The notes under the pieces were generated by a model, which did not search any database, was not told where the DNA came from, and worked only from the letters and a program-made list of their open reading frames with translations. A stretch of DNA of 64,000 bases from Elephas maximus indicus. Taxonomy: Eukaryota > Chordata > Mammalia > Proboscidea > Elephantidae. A program made the translations under genes and the position numbers. This document shows, one piece after another, positions 44,021 to 64,000 of the stretch. Position 1 is the first letter of the stretch. Each line of letters begins with the position of its first letter. Where the stretch lies: positions 102,606,823 through 102,670,822 of the forward strand of contig NC_064822.1 of NCBI RefSeq assembly GCF_024166365.1, read 5' to 3'.

Positions 44021-44914
44021 GTGTAGAACCAAAGCTTGCAATGTGAAAACTTAAAATCACCTTATCCCAGCTATAAGATCTTCTCTAGGTCCATTCCTTC
44101 CAGATTACCTGGAAAAATTTATCATGATACACAGCCTTGGAGATTTTGTGTTCCTCTAGATCTTCTATGTTAAATGCTACTCTCCTAACAGTTTTAAGAA
44201 CTGCATTCTTGACACATCTCCAGCCAGAGTTGTGCCCTTTTAAGTAGCTGTTGACTTCCTTTCTCTAAGTCCGTACTTTTTTTATAATAGAATAGCCCTA
44301 AAGCCCCATCCCTGATTCTCCCACTCCCATCCCATCCCATCCCAGAGTGACAAGTTTTAGTTTTTGGTTTGAAATCTTTTCAGATGCTTTTGCAAAATTA
44401 AAGTAAGTCACATCCACAGGTTCTCAGGCCAACTTACCCTAAATAAATACATCGATCGGACCTGATTTCCCTTTTTACAAATCACGATGTCACGCTCTTG
44501 GATATTTTTGTTTGCTATGTTTAGTGAAGTTGTCCTTTACCATAAACTCCCCTTTCCTGGGAATCAGCTCTAACTCCTCTGGGCCCCCTGAGAGTCCTGG
44601 CCACTCATGGGAGCCCTTTGCAATCCTCCAAATCACTGGAACCGCTGCCATTTCTAATTCAAGACCTACGACGACGTGCTTGCCGACAGTCGCTTAGTTT
44701 TCATTCTTGAGGTTCTCAAGAAAGTGCCACACTTGTTTCCACCCAACACTTTTGCCTAAACACTTCCTGAGGGTAGAGCAGTGTTTGATCCAGTGCCTCC
44801 AATTTTCCCACCTCTGGGCCTGCTTTAGGAATGGGAACCTCCTTTATGTCCTCTTTAGTAGAGAGCTTGCGAGACTGCATTTGCCAGGCCCCTTAACTCA
44901 GTAGGAAACAGCTA

Positions 44915-45135
44915 ATTAATGGCCTCTGGAGTCAGCTACTAAGGGTTCAAATCCCATCTCTTTCACTTACCATCACTGTGGCTTTGGGTAAGTTATCCCT
45001 TCGGCTGAATGGTGGTAATAATAGCCCATATCCCAGAGTATCTTGTAAGAATAAAGCAAGTTGGTTTGCATAAAGCATTTATTTACAGCGGAGCTTGCCA
45101 CAAAGTAAGTGTTATGTAAGTATGAGCTGTTTGTA
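44915..45135 (+). repeat. MIR SINE, nearly complete
   Basis: Forward MIR: CTGGAGTCAGCTACTAAGGG, TCACTTACCATCACTGTGGC, GGGTAAGTTATCCCTTCGGC and CATAAAGCATTTATTTACAG. Confidence 0.85.
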
Positions 45136-45363
45136 TTACCATGTACAAAGCTTTCTTCATTGTTTGACAAACTTCTGGTAAACTTTTTTTTCTCTTTGGA
45201 AATCACTCAGGAGGCACTCTTTACAGCCTTCTTTTTCTGTTTTATTTCCAGCTTTCACCCAATGTGGCATACTTTCCAACCTTCCCTGTTGGCCTCAACT
45301 GGTTTCTCCTACTTGCTTCTAGTTAGCGAGCAGGAGGATTTTCCTGTCTCCTAAAATCTTATT

Positions 45364-45530
45364 GGAGCCCTGCTGGTGCAGTGATTAAATGTTCTAACCA
45401 AAAGGTCGGCCATTCGAATCCACTGGCAGCTCCTTGGAAACCCTATGGGGCAGTTCTGATCTGTCCTACAGGGTCACTATGAGTTGGATCGACTGGACAG
45501 CAATGAGTTTGTTTTTTTGGGTTTAGAATC
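45364..45530 (+). mobile_element. AfroSINE just beyond the VDR poly(A) site
   Basis: GAGCCCTGCTGGTGCAGTGA, CTTGGAAACCCTATGGGGCA and ATGAGTTGGATCGACTGGAC. Confidence 0.93.
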
Positions 45531-45834
45531 TTGTTTATTTGGCATTTTAGTGTGCACTTTCCTGGGCTTCCAATAATATATTTTAAAAGTCTTACATTTA
45601 TAAATGCCTTTCAGGCTCTCTCATTCTAAAAGAGAATAAATGATAATATTTTCTTCCAGTTCAGGCCCCATGAAACCTCATTTTTCCTACTTCTCTTTTC
45701 CTCTCGGTTCTTAGACTTCCCCTGGGGAGTAGTCTGGGCTGCTGGGGGCTCCAGGGCTGTGTAACTGATGTTCTCAGTATCTATCGATTCCCTGGAGAAG
45801 CCAGAGCCAGAGGGAGAGCTGGAAAGGTGGAGAC

Positions 45835-48355
45835 ATTACAAAGACAAATGCATTTTATTGATAAGGCAACAGCATTATACAAGATGAGGCAGAGGCCCCA
45901 TCAGGCCAGGGCCACAGTGGGGAGGGGTCTGATTCACATTGAGACACAGGCAGAGGTGCCCCCTCCTCTCCCCTCTAATGGGTCAGCGGGTTACAACCCA
46001 GGGAAGGAAAGATGGAAGGGATCCTGGATCTAGGCTAGCTCTGTCCAAACCCCAGGGCTGCCCCCAAGGGACTGGATCAGCTCACAGGGGGTGGCAAATG
46101 GGGTCGGAGCTCAAGCGTGGTGTAATGAAAAGAGCACTGGGCCACAAGCCCAAAGCCTGGGTCGAGTTCTGGAGCCACTTCTAACTAATTACACAAGCTT
46201 GGGCCAGTCATGTACTCCTCCAAAAGAAGCGTCAGTTTTCCTTAACAAGGGGTTGAACGAGCTTAGCAATTTTCAAGCTTTTTCTGAAAAGCAAGCTGGA
46301 CCAATGTGTTCTGCAGCTAAAATCAAATAAGGGCCTCTCCCTAATTTGTAGAATAACAACAACAATAATTAATGTATAGAATTTTCACAAGGTAAGTTCT
46401 CCCTCCATAAATATCTCTTGATCAGTGGTGCTTGCTACCCTCTATATTAAAATGTAGTACAAGATGGGGTGTGATTTCAAAAAAACACTCATACCTCATA
46501 AATTGAAGATTAAGCCATATGTGTGGTAAGCACGTGGCTTTCAGATGTTTTTCCACCTGAAGCATGCTGAGAAACACTGAGCCAGGTGGACACTGACAGC
46601 TCTTCCCAAGTTAAGTCTGATTCCTGCCAGAGACTTCAGGGGTACATTCTCTGGGGGCTTGGGTGTCCATGTTCCCACTGTGGTTACAGAGTTGACACAG
46701 CAAATGCAGCTGTGGTCCCCAAACTCAAGTAATCATCTGAAGAGCCCTCCATGACTCCCGATGGAAGAAGTTCCATCTACACAGGTCCCACACACCTATA
46801 ACTCATGCTCACCAAGGACAACTCCCTCCCCCGCCCCGAGCAAACTGACCAAAAGTTCCCACATCCTGGGCTGGCTCAGGAGTCATGGACGCCCCCTCCC
46901 CACCCTGACTCATGGGCCCCTTTAGACTTTTGGGAGGTGGAATGAGGCTAAGAAGGGAACAAGCCCTAAATGCTCTCTCTGACCAGCCACCAGAGGCTAA
47001 CTCTCTCTCCCTCCACCTACACCGAGGTGGGTGGAGCACTCACTCCTGGTTCTGCTGAGTAAACAGTAGTCTTGGAACTATACTAGGCAGGTAGAAGAGC
47101 ATGACTTGGGATGTTGGGGTTTGAAAATTCTTCTTCATCCACCCTGCAAGGTGGAAAAGATGTGGCCCCCAGCTGAGAAGTAGAAATGGCACTGCTTCTG
47201 CAGGCTCTGGGGTGGTTAGGAGAGTGGGCCAATTTCTGGAGCCCTTGGCCATCATAGGGTGAGGCACACCAGTCTCCATGGCTGCTGGGGTGTAGTGTCT
47301 GGAGCCAGTGGCAGGTCCTCTCTCCTGGGTGGGGAGGTAAGGCACTGGTGGGGTGAGGAGTAGGACAGTGCTGGGTGCTTTCTGCTCAGGGGCAACTCAG
47401 TCCTGCCACATGGATCACTGGAGGGAAAGCTTCCACCACACCACTCCTTAGGCTCCAGGCTGAGAAGGCATGGGCTTGGTGGCAGCGGCAGCCTGTGGCC
47501 CCATCTGCTGAGGCTGGGTTTTTCCATTCCCCACTGCCCAGGCCCTTCTTTCTCCCCTGCTGGGCCTCCAGGCAGATGGGCTCTGGGCCAGTGGCCCTAG
47601 CAATGGGGAAAAAGCCTAACTTATCAGAGCTACTGCTAGGAGAATGGTGGGGCTTACCATGGCAATGGGATGAAGGGGGCACTGAAGGGCTAGGCAAGTA
47701 CCCTTTGGGCAGCAGAGGTGGGGGAAGGTGTGACCTCAGTCACCTTGATTTTGGTCATCCTTGGCAGTGAGTGTCCTCGACCGGCCAGAGGAAGGAGGCC
47801 CCATTGTGCTCCTTTGCTCTGGGACAGAACAGCACAGACTGACAGGATGGGATGGGAGTGGAGTAGGTGTGTGGGCCAGTTATTTATTGTGGGTACGGTA
47901 GGGGGAGAGAGGTCCCCACCAGGCTCTGGACAGGCAGGCCTGGAGTGGGGGGAGGTACAGGTATCTTGGTCCCTGAGGAATGGGGGCGTTTCTCCGCCTG
48001 CCTGCTCCCTGGGCACCAGCCAGCAGCCACTTCCAGAGTGGTAGGGGCATCCCTGGGAAGGACCCTGCCTTTTGGCCTCTGCCCTCTGCCCCCGTTTGAG
48101 TTTCTTTGCCAAATAGACAGCAACTCCTCTTGACTGAGGTCTGCAGGGATGGGGCAGCCTGGGGCCTGCAGGGAAGGGGGCTGGCATTTAGGTTGGGCAG
48201 GAGAGAGCATGGGCTGGGCATGGAAAGGGCACGAGGGAGAAGGGGATGAACTCCAGGGTGGGCAGAAAGAGCTGCTGGGCAGTGGCCAGCCCAAGGCCTG
48301 GGCACACAGCCCCTGAGGGGCGGCCCCACCCAGGCACTTCCTCATGCTGCCCTAG
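45835..48355 (-). other. VDR: VDR 3'UTR
   Basis: About 2.5 kb of untranslated sequence follows the VDR stop. It contains a proximal AATAAA (47888-47883), a miR-125-type 8-mer CTCAGGGA (47977-47970), a MIR-like patch near 46100-46220 and the distal poly(A) signal. The extent is inferred from the signals, not from transcripts. Confidence 0.7.
45854..45859 (-). terminator. VDR distal polyadenylation signal
   Basis: On the minus strand AATAAA lies in TTATCAATAAAATGCATTTG and is followed by T/GT-rich TTTGTCTTTGTAATGTCTCC, a good signal plus downstream element. It lies about 2.5 kb after the VDR stop, in keeping with the long 3'UTR of mammalian VDR. The cleavage site would be near 45835. Confidence 0.75.
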
Positions 48356-62302
<13,947 letters not shown>

Positions 62303-62679
62303 CTGGGGGAAGAGTGAGGTAAGAGAAGGAACTGTTTAAGGATACTGCAGCCAGGTCTCCTCCTGCTCACCCCTGTGAGGACCTCCTATGACTGCTTCTC
62401 TCCACAGGATCACTCTTCAGCCTCAGGATTCCCTCTGGGATTCCCCCTATCTCTTCTTTCAGCAATGTTGAGGTAGGAAAATCAAAGAGCCAGAGCTCAG
62501 AGAAACAATACTTCCTTAAGCCATGATTTTCAGCCCAGCTTTAAAGACCTGTGTTGTTCCTAATGACATAAAATCAAAAATAATTTTGAACAAATGAACT
62601 TGTGGGAAAAAACGTTCAGCCTCACTAATGATCAAAGAAATGCAAATAAAACATCTGTGTTTTTCAACTATAAAACTTG

Positions 62680-62882
62680 AAATAAACCCATTGCCATCAA
62701 ATGGGTTCCAACTCATAGCAACCCTATAGGACAGAGTAGAACTGCCCCATAGGGTTTCCAAGGTTGTAATCTTTACGGAGGCAGACTGCCACATCTTTTT
62801 CTAGCATAGCAGCTGGTGGGTTTAAACCACTGACTTTTCGGTTAGCAGCTGAGCGCTTAACCACTGTGCTAGCTTAGCTGCT
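62680..62882 (-). mobile_element. AfroSINE
   Basis: CCATTGCCATCAAATGGGTT, TGTAATCTTTACGGAGGCAG and CGCTTAACCACTGTGCTAGC. Confidence 0.93.
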
Positions 62883-62939
62883 AAAACTAGAAATGAATAT
62901 GTCTAAATGTTGATGCTAGAAGGACATGAACCAAAGAGG

Positions 62940-63480
62940 ACATCCAAGCAGTCAACAAACATATGAAAAAATGTTCACAATCATTAGCCATTAGAGAGAT
63001 GCAAATCAAAACTACAGTAAGATACTATCTTACCCCAGCTAAAATGGCACTGACAGAAAAAAAAAAAAACAGATAACAACAAATGTTGGTGAGGATGTGG
63101 GGAGATTGGAACTCTTATCCATTGCTGGTGGGACTGTAAAATGGTACAACCACTACGGAAAATGGTATGTCACTTTCTCAAAAAACTAGAACTACCCAAT
63201 AACCCAGAAATCCCACTCTTAGGTATATACCCTAGAGACCTAAAGATAATGACATGAACAGACATATGCATGCCTATGTTCATTGCTGCTTTATTCACAA
63301 TAGCAAATAAATGGAAAAAGCTGAAGTGCCCATCAATGGATGAATGAATAAGCAAATTGTGGTACATACACACAATGGAATTCTACATAACCATAAAGAA
63401 CAATGATGAGTCTGTGAAACATATTATAACATGGATGGACTTGGAGGGCATAATGTTAAGTGAAATAAGTCAAGCATATA
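62940..63480 (+). mobile_element. L1 LINE, ORF2 end, 5'-truncated
   Basis: AATCATTAGCCATTAGAGAG, ATGCAAATCAAAACTACAGT, TTGGTGAGGATGTGGGGAGA and AAATAAATGGAAAAAGCTGA are standard mammalian L1 ORF2 3' coding blocks, with stops in frame. It ends where the LTR-like sequence begins. Confidence 0.88.
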
Positions 63481-63485
63481 AGGAT

Positions 63486-64000
63486 GTAATGGTTAAGACT
63501 GGGTGTAATTTGGCTGGGCTGTGATTCTCAGTTGTTCAGCAGTAATGTAGTGATGTAGTTTGGCAATCATGTAATGATATAGTCATCCTCCGTTTTGTGT
63601 TCTGATATAATTATCTTTCATGATGTGATCAACCTATCAGTTGTAAGAGGAGTTTCCTCAGGGGTGTGGCCTGCATCCAATATATACAGATGTTCTGGTA
63701 AAGCTCGCTGACTTTTGTTCTGGATCCTGCATTCAGCTTGTCATATTCTGACCTCCAGTTCTTGGGACTTGAACCAGTGGCCAATCATCTGACCTGCTGA
63801 TTCCGAGATTTGCCAGCTTCCACAGCCCTGTGAACTAGCAGCCTGCCATCTGACCTGATTCACCAGCTTCAGTAGCCCTGTGGGCCAGCAGCCTCTCATC
63901 TGACCTGCTGATTTAGGATTCATCAGCCCCTGCAACCATGTGAGTCAGGAGAAGCCTTCAGCCTGACCCACGGATATGGGACTTGCCAACCTGCACACCG
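63486..64000 (+). mobile_element. LTR-like repeat (probable ERV LTR, right end outside window)
   Basis: Starts TGTAATGGTTAAGACTGGGT directly after L1 sequence. It has a TATA-like CCAATATATACAGATG (about 63677) and four imperfect repeats of roughly 50-60 bp built on CATCTGACCTGCTGATT and CAGCCCTGTG (from about 63779). The layout suggests a retroviral LTR inserted in the L1. The far end and any internal region are not visible. Confidence 0.5.

Larger units (their letters stand above)
20110..45830. other. HDAC7-VDR intergenic region
   Basis: 25.7 kb between the HDAC7 start and the VDR poly(A) site. I found no convincing coding exon, tRNA or other RNA gene. It holds AfroSINE, MIR, L1, hAT, MaLR and RTE copies, simple repeats, and apparently unique stretches at 20.8-21.2, 24.0-24.4, 25.1-25.5, 28.4-29.3, 31.5-33.7 and 35.6-36.9 kb that could be regulatory. 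The MEF2-consensus site CTATAAATAA lies at 28439-28448, with an AACAGGAA motif at 28554-28561. Confidence 0.75.
62303..64000 (-). other. VDR intron upstream of the insertion-region exon (partial)
   Basis: Contains a reverse AfroSINE, an L1 ORF2-end fragment and an LTR-like repeat cut by the window edge. No upstream VDR exon is reached. Confidence 0.9.

Noticed and set aside
47690..48345. Several frames of 100-165 codons on both strands in the VDR 3'UTR
   Set aside because: They sit in untranslated sequence after the VDR stop, on both strands at once, with no domain.
63779..64000. Spaced repeats as a CRISPR-like array
   Set aside because: The units are imperfect, contiguous and in a mammalian LTR-like repeat. 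There are no unique spacers.

Overview
This is a vertebrate nuclear genome window from a placental mammal, almost certainly an afrotherian (elephant or a close relative). The evidence for mammal is intron-split genes with GT/AG junctions, a CpG island, and MIR, L2, L1, hAT-Charlie (MER-type) and MaLR fossils. The evidence for Afrotheria is more than twenty copies of a tRNA-derived SINE whose tail resembles the 3' end of RTE-class LINEs, together with a near full-length RTE element. I cannot tell the species from the sequence alone.

Two protein genes are present, both on the minus strand. The left 20 kb holds the 5' end of HDAC7, a class IIa histone deacetylase. Its first coding exon (start MHSPGA) lies in a CpG island at about 19.6-20.5 kb. 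Three further coding exons lie at 4.1 kb, 0.4-0.6 kb and 0.17-0.26 kb, and the gene then leaves the window on the left. The four exons join in a single frame of about 119 codons. From 45.8 kb to the right edge lies the 3' part of VDR, the vitamin D receptor. Four ligand-binding-domain exons of 172, 152, 117 and 260 coding bases end in a stop codon at 48,356. A 3'UTR of about 2.5 kb follows, with a well-formed distal poly(A) signal at 45.85 kb. The order HDAC7 then VDR, both minus, matches human 12q13.11 as I know it.

Layout: 1-574 HDAC7 exons; 575-4,117 intron; 4,118-4,168 exon; 4,169-19,987 the 15.8 kb first intron, with candidate MEF2/FOX/ETS regulatory sites and a 90 bp internal duplication; about 19.6-20.5 kb the promoter CpG island; 20.1-45.8 kb intergenic DNA rich in nested repeats; 45.8-48.6 kb the VDR last exon; 48.6-62.3 kb VDR introns with three upstream exons, invaded by SINEs, L1 and a 3.2 kb RTE; 62.3-64 kb intron with an L1 and an LTR-like repeat cut by the window edge.

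The most interesting signals are these. (i) A 244 bp hAT-type element with long TIRs, an exact 8 bp target duplication and a circularly permuted MER5-like core. (ii) The HDAC7 leader, with a start-stop uORF and a 5-codon uORF upstream of a weak start codon; the internal Met start would split a Pro-x-Asp-Leu-Arg (CtBP-type) motif. (iii) A dense MEF2/E-box/STAT/FOX/ETS cluster in HDAC7 intron 1. (iv) Substitutions in VDR helix 12. (v) Repeated SINE-in-SINE nesting, apparently at the same site in two places. I saw no microbial-type system, CRISPR array or new protein-coding gene.
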